Part shown: piece by piece, positions 20,766-29,328 of the stretch
Layout: every line of letters begins with the position of its first letter
Position numbering within the stretch: the stretch's first letter is position 1
Assembly: GCA_027624035.1 (NCBI GenBank)
Contig: JAQBUI010000031.1
Location: 1-45,567 of the forward strand
Reading direction: 5' to 3'
Source: Pseudomonadota bacterium
GTDB lineage: Bacteria; Pseudomonadota; Gammaproteobacteria; Pseudomonadales; Azotimanducaceae
DNA length: 45,567 nucleotides
Notes under the pieces: model-generated
The model's input: only the letters and a program-made list of their open reading frames with translations
Database searches by the model: none
Told to the model about the DNA's origin: nothing
Program-made: the position numbers and the translations under genes

Positions 20766-20937
20766 GCGTCTGGGGTGTCCCTGATTTCCCTTCCGGCATG
20801 ACCTTGATGCTCATGGTATGCGCCACCGCGATGATGACTCGAATGATCTCCTCGTCGTGTTCGCTGTTGCCGATTCCCTGGATGAAACAACGGTCGATCT
20901 TGACCTGATCCACGCACAACCCCCCGGGCGAGATCAC
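20766..20937 (-). pseudogene. Remnant of an EAL (c-di-GMP phosphodiesterase) domain
   Basis: A minus-strand frame from 20937 reads VDQVKIDRCFIQGIGNSEHD then EEIIRVIIAVAHTMSIKV and MPEG. This matches the EAL-domain segment with KIDrsFv, the AIi.lAh core and the (A)EG motif. Only about 57 residues remain. A TAA stands two codons upstream in frame, the catalytic EAL motif is missing, and the reading frame then runs into the end of the FGE-like gene. I call it a decayed fragment, not a working enzyme. Confidence 0.75.
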
Positions 20938-21007
20938 AGTTTAAGGCGACCTTTCGTCGGTTTTTTGAACCCTCGATCATGCCGTTGGGCCTGGGCGATC
21001 AAGGTTG

Positions 21008-21277
21008 TCAGCGACCAAACCTGCCCGCTGATCGGGCCTGCGCCTTGATCTTCTCCTGCTCTCTGCTTTTCGGTGGAGCGGATGTCACCATGGATGCCAG
21101 CAGCTCAGTCACGATGTCAGCGACATCCTCCACGGCCTGATTGAAGGCGGCATCATTGGCGCGCGACGGTTTCGACGTGCCACTGACCTTGCGTATGAAC
21201 TGCAGGGCCGCGGCCTGGATGTCTTCGCCGGTCGCCGGGGGGTCAAAGTTGTACAGGGTCCTGATATTTCTGCACAT
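21008..21277 (-). CDS. DUF2277 family protein
   Basis: The 89-residue protein begins MCRNIRTLYNFDPPAT and continues EDIQAAALQFIRKVSGTSKP, SRANDAAFNQAVEDV and VTSAPPK. This is the full-length signature of the DUF2277 family. Proteins of this family are small, soluble and conserved in many bacteria, and their function is unknown. The ATG at 21277 begins the conserved region. It lies 62 bases downstream of the secreted propeller-like gene on the same strand. Confidence 0.88.
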   Translation of the reverse strand: MCRNIRTLYNFDPPATGEDIQAAALQFIRKVSGTSKPSRANDAAFNQAVEDVADIVTELLASMVTSAPPKSREQEKIKAQARSAGRFGR

Positions 21278-21339
21278 GGCAGTCTCTCCCTCTCAATTCA
21301 CACCTCAATCGGATTGGCCAGGGCTCCGAGGTGTCGGTT

Positions 21340-22317
21340 CTATGGGCCCGGGCGATACGCTGGCAGTGTGCTGACGTTCACTTCGTACAGGTCACGCTGT
21401 TCGTTGCTGATCAGCAGCGTGTCGTCATCGATCCAGGCCACCGCTTCGACCTGCCTGGTAACCCGGTAGTCGAGGGGAATGCCCCGTGGCGTCCCCGAGA
21501 GCCAGTGATCACCGCTCGCTGGCCGGTCAAAGACCCAGATGCCGGTGTAGGTCAGTACAGCAAGGTGCTGTCCGTTGGCGGAGAGGTCCGCCCCGGTGAC
21601 CATCGTCAGCATTCCGTTGCTTTCGACCCGGGTCAGCGGGTTAGCAAAATCTGTCTCGAAGGAATCGAGCCGATACAGATTCGCGCCGACCTCCGGAATG
21701 GCCGCCTGCCCCGGGGCCCGATGCTTGGTGATGAAATACAGTTTGCCGCCGTCCGCGAAGACCGCTTCACAGTCGTAGTGCCACTGCCTTGCGGGGTACA
21801 GCGTCTGTTCCGGGTAGTGCACAGGAATGAATTTCAGGATTCGTGCCGATCTGTTGTGCAGTGGGTTGGGTTCATAAAGGACATAAACGCCAAGATCACG
21901 ACGATCATTGTAGTTGTTCCCCATGTCGGCGATGTAGATCATCTCATCATCGATGGCGATGTCTTCCCAATCCAGATGAGCAGCCAGCAGAACCTGCAGG
22001 CCGGGCCATGGCAGTCTGTCTGGCTCAACCTTCGCGCCGTGATACGCGGTCCGCTGATGGGGCGGGATGATGACGTCGCCGGACCGGTTGATGGCGAAAA
22101 GCCTGGCCGCATCACCGCTGTCATTGTGGGACCAGAATGCATCCGGATAGCGCCTGCTTCGAACCAGCCCGCTCATCTCGGCGATTGGCTGATGATCTAC
22201 CTTGCCAATCCATTTGATCTGGGGTGCAAGGTCGTCCTGTGCTGACTGGGCCCCGGCCACCATCAGCGCGGCCACAACGATGCATTTCAAAGTCACGCTG
22301 GTGCCACGTAGGCCCAT
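21340..22317 (-). CDS. Secreted protein, possible beta-propeller
   Basis: The 325-residue product has a signal peptide (MGLRGTSVTLKCIVVAALMV, cleaved after a AGAQSAQ). The mature part has repeating short segments such as SHNDSGDAARLFAINRSG, WEDIAIDDEMIYIADMGNN, YDCEAVFADGGKLYFITKH, ADLSANGQHLAVLTYTGIWV and VEAVAWIDDDTLLISNEQRD. This spacing suggests a beta-propeller of NHL or similar type. I cannot name the family. The ATG at 22317 places the signal peptide at the N-terminus; a longer frame would add 52 charged residues. Function unknown. Confidence 0.62.
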   Translation of the reverse strand: MGLRGTSVTLKCIVVAALMVAGAQSAQDDLAPQIKWIGKVDHQPIAEMSGLVRSRRYPDAFWSHNDSGDAARLFAINRSGDVIIPPHQRTAYHGAKVEPDRLPWPGLQVLLAAHLDWEDIAIDDEMIYIADMGNNYNDRRDLGVYVLYEPNPLHNRSARILKFIPVHYPEQTLYPARQWHYDCEAVFADGGKLYFITKHRAPGQAAIPEVGANLYRLDSFETDFANPLTRVESNGMLTMVTGADLSANGQHLAVLTYTGIWVFDRPASGDHWLSGTPRGIPLDYRVTRQVEAVAWIDDDTLLISNEQRDLYEVNVSTLPAYRPGP

Positions 22318-22448
22318 GGTCAAATGTCCCGTCAGATGTGGATCGACATCATACTCTTTCGATTCTGACGTTGACCAGCAGGGGCGGGTGTCGGGCCTGC
22401 CCCGTGGCGGAGCAGGATAGCGGGAAGAAATAGCGGGAAGAAATCGGG

Positions 22449-22820
22449 TCAGGGTCCCGTTTCGCTGATCCATTGCATGGCGGCGCTGAGATCGGTGTAG
22501 GGAAATTCCCTGATTTCGGCGTCGACGAAGTGACCACCGAGTGCTTCCGCGACGGCTCCAAGGGGTGAATCGGTGACCATGGCGACTCGTCCAATCTGTT
22601 CATGGTGGTCCCAGATGAACTTCATGTGTTCGACGAGTGCACCGAAGGAGTCCCAGCCGGGGAAGTGTTGTGCCTTGATGACCAGCCCCTTGATGCGGTC
22701 AGCGCCCTCGATAAAGGGGTCGATGATCGACGCGGCTTCTTCAAAGTCGCGCCGGGTGAGCCTGCCATGGGGTTCGAGTACCGCGACTGCGCGTTGTGGG
22801 TAAAACGTGACGAGCAGCAT
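22449..22820 (-). CDS. SpoIIAA-like (STAS-fold) protein
   Basis: The 123-residue protein starts MLLVTFYPQRAVAVLEPHGR and contains LTRRDFEEAASIIDPFIEGADRI in two parts, GLVIKAQHFPGWDSFGALVEH and RVAMVTDSPLG. These match the bacterial SpoIIAA-like family, small single-domain proteins with a STAS-like fold and unclear function. AGGGGA lies close upstream of the ATG at 22820. A second ATG at 22835 would add five residues. Upstream, the leader meets repeat and mobile-element material. Confidence 0.75.
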   Translation of the reverse strand: MLLVTFYPQRAVAVLEPHGRLTRRDFEEAASIIDPFIEGADRIKGLVIKAQHFPGWDSFGALVEHMKFIWDHHEQIGRVAMVTDSPLGAVAEALGGHFVDAEIREFPYTDLSAAMQWISETGP

Positions 22821-22967
22821 GTGGTCCCCTTTCATGAATTCCCAACGTGGCCAGTGTAAAACCGGCTTCGGGACGGCGCAACAGACTGGGGGGCGCATGG
22901 CAAGGAAATACGTGAGAGCGTCACATTCGCGGCCGCCCCCATCCATGGGGCTGTCGTCAACTTCTAA

Positions 22968-23108
22968 GGAACCTCTGATCAATGTCTTTTTCCGCGATAG
23001 CTGCGTTGGAGTCGTCCTCGAAACATCGCGAAATTGAAGCGTTTTCGCGATTTTCTGCGGGCGCCTCCGCCTTGCTCTCACGAAAAAATCCAATTGATCA
23101 GAGCTTCC
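22968..23108. mobile_element. IS5-like MITE with terminal inverted repeats
   Basis: The left end GGAACCTCTGATCAAT (22968-22983) and the right end ATTGATCAGAGCTTCC (23093-23108) are inverted repeats matching 15/16. Both ends are flanked by CTAA (22964-22967 and 23109-23112), a four-base duplication typical of the IS5 group. The 141-base element has no coding capacity for a transposase. Its interior starts TTTTTCCGCGATAGC and holds a second inverted region. I call it a non-autonomous mobile element. Decayed end pieces of the same family occur at 30561 and 34672. Confidence 0.85.
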
Positions 23109-23141
23109 CTAAGGAAATATCGGCTCCAGATCCTGCGGCCC

Positions 23142-23194
23142 AGGTGACTTTCGAGCACAATTTCGGGCGTTGGACACGGACACGTTCACGGGTG
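23142..23194 (+). repeat. Dispersed repeat family, copy E (degenerate)
   Basis: AGGTGACTTTCGAGCAC (23142-23158) resembles the 5' block AGGTG...GAGCAC of copies A and B, and GGACACGGACACGTTCACGG lies where the 3' core should be. The core's ACGGACACG is kept exactly as in copy A, with TCA and GG following in both. Read in the core's frame it gives ALDTDTF, like LDTDTL in copy A. It is intergenic, just beyond the MITE. Because the spacer is shorter, this is the least certain copy. Confidence 0.4.
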
Positions 23195-23384
23195 ACACAC
23201 GGCGTCAATATGGCGGCCTAGCCATGAATCCAGAGTGATTTGCACTAATGGATACCGAGGGGATCCGGAGTCCATGTTCGAGCATTTCGAGTTCATCGAT
23301 GATGCCAATCTGGCCGCCACTGTGGCAAGGACTGGCCGCCATCGAGTGTTCTTGCTCGACCTGGAAACCAGAGATCTGAGTCTG

Positions 23385-25484
23385 TTAATCCCACATGGAG
23401 CGCATCCGTCGGCCAACATCCACGCTGGCCCGGGGTTCTGCGGTACTGCCCGGCTCTGTGCTGTTGTTCGGCCAGCTCACCTCGTCGAAGGTGGCCATCA
23501 GGCCATCAGTCATGAACCGGCTTCTTGCGCCATAGATGTGTTTGCCACCATAACGACGTTGTTGGGTGACGTAATGTTTGAGTGGTGCCATCAGATGCAG
23601 ATCATTGCGGGCACGGGTCATGGCAACATAAAGCAGGCGCCGTTCCTCCTCGATTGCGGCCGCATCATCGGTGGCAAATTCGCTGGGGAAGGTGCCGTCG
23701 GTGACGTTCAGTACGAAAACGTTGTCCCATTCCTGGCCTTTGGCGGAATGCACGGTGGACAGGATGAGATAGTCCTCGTCCCGAAGCGGTGGCCCGGCTT
23801 CATCCCCTGATGCCTGGGGTGGGTCCAGGGTCAGTTCTGTCAGAAACTGTTCTCGCGACCCAAACCGCGTTGCCATGGCTTCCAGTTGTTCGATGTCGCC
23901 GGCACGGACGTGGGCGGCGCCGTGCAGGCGCTCAAGGTGGGGTTCGTACCAGGCCCTGACCCGGGTCATCTGGCCGGCCCATGCTGTGCTCGCGTGGAGG
24001 GCCGCATACAGCCCGGTAAACTCCGGCCAGTCCTGCGCTGCGGCCGCGGGGGCTGCAAATGAACCGAGCGCGGCCGGGCGAAAGCCATCGGCCTCAAATG
24101 TCTGCAGGCATTGTTCAGCGGTGGCCGGCCCGATGCCAGGCAGCAGTTGCAAGGTACGAAATCCGGCCAGGCGGTTCTTTGGGTTGTCCGCGAACCGCAA
24201 CAGTGCCAGCACGTCCTTGACGTGGGCTGCCTCCAGAAACTTCAAACCACCATATTTCACATAAGGAATGTTACGCCGCACCAGTTCGAGTTCCAGGGCA
24301 TCGCTGTCGTGGGCCTTGCGCATCAAGACCGCCTGGTCGCGAAGCAGGGTGCCAGCTTCGCGCTGGGCCAGGATCTGCTCGACGATATACAGGGACTGGT
24401 CTACCGTGTCCTCCACGGAGACATAGCGTGGTTTCTGGCCGGACTGCTTTGTGGCGTGCAGGTGCTTCTGATACTGTCGCTGGCTCTCTGCGATCAGTGC
24501 GTTGGCTGCATCGAGTATCGGCTGCACCGATCGGTAGTTTTGTTCAAGGGTGATCGTCTGAGCGGCAGGTGAGAACCGCTCGGGGAAGGTCAGGATATTC
24601 TCGACGCTGGCGGCGCGAAATGAATAGATGGACTGGGCGTCATCGCCGACGACGCAAAGGCCGTCTCCTTCTGGTTTCAATGCCATCAGAATGTCCGCCT
24701 GCAGCACGTTGGTGTCCTGGTATTCGTCCACCAGTACATGATCAAAACGTGAACCGATCTCTGCTGCGAGCGATGGTTCCTGCATCAGGGCATGCCAGTA
24801 GAGCAGCAGATCGTCGTAGTCCAGCAGTTCCTGGGCCTGCTTGATCTCCACGTAGCGGCGAAACAGTGCGTTCAGTTCGGCTTCCCATTCGCCGCACCAG
24901 GGGTAGACCTGTTCCAGGGTGTCGCTCAGGGTCTTGCCAGTGTTCACGCGGTGGGAGTAGATGCCAAGGCAGGTATCCTTGCGTGGAAACCGCTTTGACT
25001 TTTTTGCGAGGCCGAGGTCCTGTCGTGCCAGATCGATGAGATCGCCCGAGTCGCCCCGATCGATGACGGAAAAGGCAGGGTCCAGCTGCAATGATCGAGC
25101 GAATTCCCGCAGCAGCCGGTTGGCGATGGAGTGAAACGTGCCGGACCACATATGCCGGGCGGCGGAACTCATCGAGTGTCCTTTGGCAGCCATGGCCTCG
25201 GTGGTGATCCTTTCTGCCCGCCGGAGCATCTCCTGTGCGGCGCGACGGCTGAATGTCATCAGGGACATCCGTTCCGGGCGGACACCAGACAGCAGTAGCC
25301 AGGCGACACGATGGGCCAGTGTGTTGGTTTTACCGGTGCCTGCGCCTGCGATGATCAGGAGCGGACCGGACTGCGGACCCGTGGCTGACGGGGTGCCCCA
25401 GGTGGCGGCAAGGCGCTGGGGCTCGTTGAGGCCGGCACCGAATGCCGGAGAGTGATCGGAGGAAGCGAGGCTGGCCTCATTCAT
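23385..25484 (-). CDS. UvrD/Rep-like ATP-dependent DNA helicase
   Basis: This is a 699-residue superfamily 1A helicase. In order, it has the Q-motif region LNEPQRLAA, Walker A IAGAGTGKTNTLAHRV, TFSRRAAQEML, LDYDDLL, motif II LVDEYQDTN, motif III GDDAQSIYSFR, motif IV/V LILSTVHSAKGQEWDNVFVL and motif VI ERRLLYVAMTRAR. It is shorter than UvrD (720) and lacks its family-specific tail, so I do not give it that name; it could be a Rep/UvrD paralogue or PcrA-like enzyme. A near-LexA box lies 24 bases upstream of the ATG at 25484. The divergent aceE begins 140 bases away. Confidence 0.9.
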   Translation of the reverse strand: MNEASLASSDHSPAFGAGLNEPQRLAATWGTPSATGPQSGPLLIIAGAGTGKTNTLAHRVAWLLLSGVRPERMSLMTFSRRAAQEMLRRAERITTEAMAAKGHSMSSAARHMWSGTFHSIANRLLREFARSLQLDPAFSVIDRGDSGDLIDLARQDLGLAKKSKRFPRKDTCLGIYSHRVNTGKTLSDTLEQVYPWCGEWEAELNALFRRYVEIKQAQELLDYDDLLLYWHALMQEPSLAAEIGSRFDHVLVDEYQDTNVLQADILMALKPEGDGLCVVGDDAQSIYSFRAASVENILTFPERFSPAAQTITLEQNYRSVQPILDAANALIAESQRQYQKHLHATKQSGQKPRYVSVEDTVDQSLYIVEQILAQREAGTLLRDQAVLMRKAHDSDALELELVRRNIPYVKYGGLKFLEAAHVKDVLALLRFADNPKNRLAGFRTLQLLPGIGPATAEQCLQTFEADGFRPAALGSFAAPAAAAQDWPEFTGLYAALHASTAWAGQMTRVRAWYEPHLERLHGAAHVRAGDIEQLEAMATRFGSREQFLTELTLDPPQASGDEAGPPLRDEDYLILSTVHSAKGQEWDNVFVLNVTDGTFPSEFATDDAAAIEEERRLLYVAMTRARNDLHLMAPLKHYVTQQRRYGGKHIYGARSRFMTDGLMATFDEVSWPNNSTEPGSTAEPRASVDVGRRMRSMWD

Positions 25485-25508
25485 GTCGTCGTCGTGCCGT
25501 GAACCGGT

Positions 25509-25528
25509 TACTGGGATTATATACAGTA
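25509..25528 (-). promoter_or_regulatory. LexA-like SOS box upstream of the helicase gene
   Basis: The minus strand reads TACTGTATATAATCCCAGTA: CTGT, eight bases, CCAG instead of ACAG. Seven of the eight conserved core bases match and the flanking TA...TA agree with the LexA consensus. It lies 24 bases from the helicase start, a normal place for a LexA site. Confidence 0.6.
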
Positions 25529-25624
25529 TCGATTGCCGGTACAGCCAAAACCATCAGGGTGCCTTTTCTGACTGGTGCCCAGGGTATATGGTGCAGCCGT
25601 TGAAAACTGGAATGGACGAGTACT

Positions 25625-28329
25625 GTGGCTGTCAAACTACCAAACTTGATTGATGAATTGTCCGAGGACCGGGTCGAATGGATCGACGCCCTTGAGGATA
25701 TTTTTCGCCAGTTCGGCGAGGCCGGGGTTCGGGACATCCTCCGTGCGCTGCAGAACCACGCCATCAATCGCAATATCACGCTGAATGAGGCGACCCTCAA
25801 TACGCCCTATATCAACACGATATCACCCGCAGAACAGCCGCAGTATCCGGGTGACATCGAACTTGAAAAGCGGATCGAGAATATCATCCGCTGGAATGCC
25901 ATGGCCATGGTGCTGCGGGCTGCGGACCGTGGCGTGGGGGTCGGGGGGCATATCGCAACGTATGCCTCCGCCGCGACCATGCTGGAAGTGGGTTTTCATC
26001 ACTGTTTCCGGAACTGCTCCGACGACTATGGCGGTGACATCGTCATGCCCCAGCCTCATGCAGCGCCGGGAATCTACGCCCGCGCCTACCTGGAGGGCCG
26101 CCTCAGCGAAGCTCAACTCGAGAATTATCGACGGGAACTGGCCCCGGGCGGGGGGCTGTCTTCCTACCCGCATCCACGATCCATGCCGGATTTCTGGCAG
26201 GTGCCCAACGCTTCCATGGGCCTGTCGACACCCGCGGCAATCTACCAGGCGAGATTTGCCAAATACCTCGAGAATCGTGGTTTGAAGCCGAAAAACGGCG
26301 GCAAGATCTGGTGCTTCATTGGCGATGGTGAATCCGATGAACCCGAGGTCATGGGTACGATCAATGTGGCTTCCCGCGAACGGCTCGACAATCTGGTGCT
26401 GGTGGTTAACTGCAACCTGCAGCGCCTGGACGGGCCGGTGAGAGGTAATGGCAAGATCATCCAGGAACTGGAGCGGGGTTTTCGAGGCGCCGACTGGAAC
26501 GTCATCAAGGTGATCTGGGGCAGTGGCTGGGACGGACTATTGGCGCAGGACACGCGGGGCATCCTGCGGCACAGAATGGAAGAATGTGTTGACGGCGACT
26601 ATCAGCGCTATTCCATCCTGCCCGGTGACGTGCAGCGGGAACACTGGGTGTCTGGCGAGCCGGAACTGGCGCGGATGATGAATGCTCTGTCTGACGATGA
26701 GGTCAGACAGATCAAACGGGGGGGCAGGACCCGAAGAAGGTCTATGCCGCGTTTGCGCGCGCCCGGGAAGCGACCGACGGCCCCACCGTGATTCTGATCA
26801 AGACCGTCAAGGGTGACTCCATGGGAGACTCGGCCCAGGGTCGAAATACTGCCCATCAGAAGAAGAACCTCAGTCCCGAAGAACGTCTGGAACTGGCGCG
26901 CGCCTACGGTATCCCGCTATCCGATGAGGAAATTGTCCGTGCCCGGTTCTATCGGCCGGCCGAAGACAGCGATGAAATGGCCTATCTGCAGGGGCACCGC
27001 AAGCGCCTGGGCGGATATCTGCCGACCCGGAAGGTGAACTGCCGGGCTGTCACGACGCCCCCACTGTCCTCCTTCGGCCGTTTTCTCGAGGGCACAGGGA
27101 CGCGCAGCATCTCGACCACCATGGCGCTGGTTCGACTGCTGAGCCACCTGCTGAAGGATGAACACATCGGTGATCTGATCGTGCCCATTGTGCCGGACGA
27201 GGCCCGGACATTCGGGATGGATAGCCTGTTTCGGGCGGCCGGCATCTATTCGTCCCAGGGGCAGCAATACACGCCGGTTGATGCAGACAGCCTGATGTCA
27301 TATCGGGAAGCCACCGACGGTCAGATTCTGCAGGAAGGCATCTGTGAGGCCGGGGCCATGGCCTCATTCCAGGCAGCGGGTACGGCCTACGCGGTGCACG
27401 GCGTGCCCACCATTCCGTTTTATATTTTCTACTCCATGTTCGGCTTTCAGCGCGTCGGCGACATGATCTGGTCCTGTGCCGACATGATGTGCCGCGGTTT
27501 TCTGCTTGGCGGCACGGCCGGGCGCACGACACTGAACGGTGAGGGCCTGCAGCACCAGGATGGTCATTCCCATGTGCTCGCCTCCACGGTGCCCAATCTG
27601 AAGAGTTACGACCCGGCTTTTGCCTATGAACTGGCCGTGATCATTCGGGAGGGTATCTATCGGATGTATGAGCGGGGAGAAGACATCTTCTACTATCTGA
27701 CGGTCTACAACGAGAATTATGTGATGCCGGCGATGGGCCCGGGGGCCGGGATGATTGATGGTTCTGTTGAAGGCTCTGTTGATGCGCCCGAAGGCCCCGA
27801 TGAGCGCATTGTCCGTGGCATCCTGGCGGGGGCATACTGCTGGCGTCGGTCTGGCAGCGAGGGCCAGCCGATTCACCTGATGTCCAGTGGTGCCATTATG
27901 CAACAGGCGGTCAGTGCGGCCGGAATGCTTGAACGACTGGGGTACGCCGTCCATCTCTGGAGCGTCACCAGTTTTACCGAACTTGGTCGGGAGGCCGAGG
28001 CCTGTGAACAGGACAACCGCAATAATCCCCTGGAACCCGAACGGGTCCCGTATATCCGGAAGTTGTTTGAAAAAGAGTCAGGCCCGGTGATTGCGGTGAC
28101 CGACTACATGAAGTCATTGGCCAACGGCATTGCGCGCTGGATGCCAACGGACTACACGGCGCTCGGGACCGATGGGTTCGGGCTAAGCGAGTCACGGGAG
28201 AGCCTGCGTGAGCACTTCGGGATTTCGGACAGACAGATCGCAAGGGCGTCGCTGGTCGCACTGTATCGCCGCGGTGCCCTCGGAAAGGTGCAGTTGACGG
28301 AACAATTGTCTGAACTCGGCGCAGTCTGA
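25625..28329 (+). pseudogene. aceE: Pyruvate dehydrogenase E1 component, split by a frameshift
   Basis: AceE is the thiamine-diphosphate E1 subunit that decarboxylates pyruvate. The N-terminal part (25625-26791) has GGHIATYASAATMLEVGFHH, GDGESDEPEVMGTI and VVNCNLQRLDGPVRGNG, the ThDP-binding site. The C-terminal part continues in another frame to 28329 with GEGLQHQDGHSHVLAST and FTELGREAE. The break lies at the G run 26718-26724: KRGG should be followed by QDPKKVYAAF, which is read only if one G is added or if a ribosome or polymerase slips by one base. The full length is about 901 residues (E. coli 887). It may be a sequencing error, a pseudogene, or slippage. The start at GTG 25625 is not certain. 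No aceF follows. Confidence 0.88.
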
Positions 28330-28399
28330 ACTGTGGTGCGGGGGTCGGATCCTTCCATAGATCCCAAAGATCTGGCATTTGGTCTGGGCCCTGCTTATA

Positions 28400-28415
28400 C
28401 TGTTTATCCATACAG
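28400..28415 (+). promoter_or_regulatory. LexA (SOS) box upstream of the DUF4265 gene
   Basis: CTGTTTATCCATACAG is a perfect CTGT-N8-ACAG LexA site in the context TACTGTTTATCCATACAGTG. It overlaps the -10-like TATACT at 28396-28401, so LexA binding would block the promoter. The DUF4265 start is 22 bases downstream. Confidence 0.85.
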
Positions 28416-28437
28416 TGTTAGTCGACGGGGGCGATCC

Positions 28438-28908
28438 ATGGTGAAATCCGTACCACCATCCGCTGCGCAGCTTGCGCAGGTCAAGTTTCTGCTCGAGGAG
28501 GGCGGAGAACCCGTGTCCGAGACGCTCTGGGCGCTGTCGTTGGGGAAGGACCGGTTCAAACTGAGCAACATCCCTGTGTATGTCTTTGGCGTATCAGTAG
28601 CCGACATCGTGCTGGCCCGCTACGATCGAATTCATCGGGTTCCGGTCTTCCAGCGGATCATCATGAAGTCAGGCAACCGCACCGTCCGGGCATTGTTTGC
28701 GACCACTCTGCGTCGGGAGCAAGCCGTCCCTGTGCTGGAGCGGATGGGTTGTGGTATGGAGGGCGCCGGGCTGGACATCCTGGCGATCAACGTCCCTCCA
28801 AGGACCAATCTTCCCGATGTGCTGCACTACCTCGTTCAGGTTGAGGCCGAGTGGGAACTGGCGGACTCCGGCATCCATGCATCGACTTGCGCACCGCTAC
28901 GGGCATGA
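28438..28908 (+). CDS. DUF4265 family protein, predicted SOS-regulated
   Basis: The 156-residue protein matches the DUF4265 family: SETLWALSLGKDRFKLSNIP, VYVFGVSVADIVLARYD, VFQRIIMKSGNRTVRALFA and a terminal MGCGMEGAGLDILAINVPP. The family is cytoplasmic and functionally unknown, with the conserved tryptophan, a proline and an aspartate in the first third. The ATG at 28438 has GGGGGCGATCC before it. A perfect LexA box lies just upstream, which suggests DNA-damage control. It follows aceE by 108 bases, but the LexA-controlled promoter makes it a separate unit. Confidence 0.8.
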   Translation: MVKSVPPSAAQLAQVKFLLEEGGEPVSETLWALSLGKDRFKLSNIPVYVFGVSVADIVLARYDRIHRVPVFQRIIMKSGNRTVRALFATTLRREQAVPVLERMGCGMEGAGLDILAINVPPRTNLPDVLHYLVQVEAEWELADSGIHASTCAPLRA

Positions 28909-29190
28909 GCCACTGCAGCTTCCAGGATGGCCAGCGATTGGGCCGGCCGGTTTGTCTGGTACTGACGTCTGGTGGCCGAACACAATGACCGGTTTCTCGT
29001 AGGGCCAGGCGCAGAGGGCCCCGACCGCTCCATCGGTCCGCCGGCCCATGAGCGGCGCGTCAATACCCGCCATGAATGTGCCCCAGCCATAAGCACTGGC
29101 AGTGAGATCTGGTGACTCCGTCAGCCAGTCGAGACCGTCGTTCAGAGTCCCAATATAGTCGTCGATACTGGTGGCGATATAAGAGGGAAC
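28897..29190 (-). pseudogene. Remnant of a RibD_C/dihydrofolate reductase-like protein
   Basis: On the minus strand the frame reads YIATSIDDYIGTLNDGLDWL, then YGWGTFMAGIDAPLMGRRTD, then WPYEKPVIVFG. This is the N-terminal half of the dihydrofolate-reductase/RibD C-terminal family (IATSlDGfIa, the WL, the IDxxLMGRrTye motif, the WPY-KPv-VF end). No start codon fits: a TGA stands just before the conserved strand. The frame stops at 28897 after unrelated residues, so the C-terminal half is lost. I call it a decayed fragment. The gap 28909-29328 holds nothing else recognisable. Confidence 0.75.
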
Positions 29191-29328
29191 TGGTCATCTT
29201 TCAGGTCGGCGCTGGGTCAATGTTCGCAACTGTGCGGCTTCCATTTGGCTGGAAACCGGTAAACCGCAACGTACCAGTGCCCGTCATCTGTACTCCAATC
29301 CGCCGCCGAAAGATGTCAATATGGGGCC

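Noticed and set aside
23235..23810. Plus-strand frame crossing the end of the helicase gene, with an ATG at 23274
   Set aside because: Most of it is antisense to the helicase, no domain is recognised, and the upstream region is repeat material. A short protein up to about 23384 is possible but not supported.
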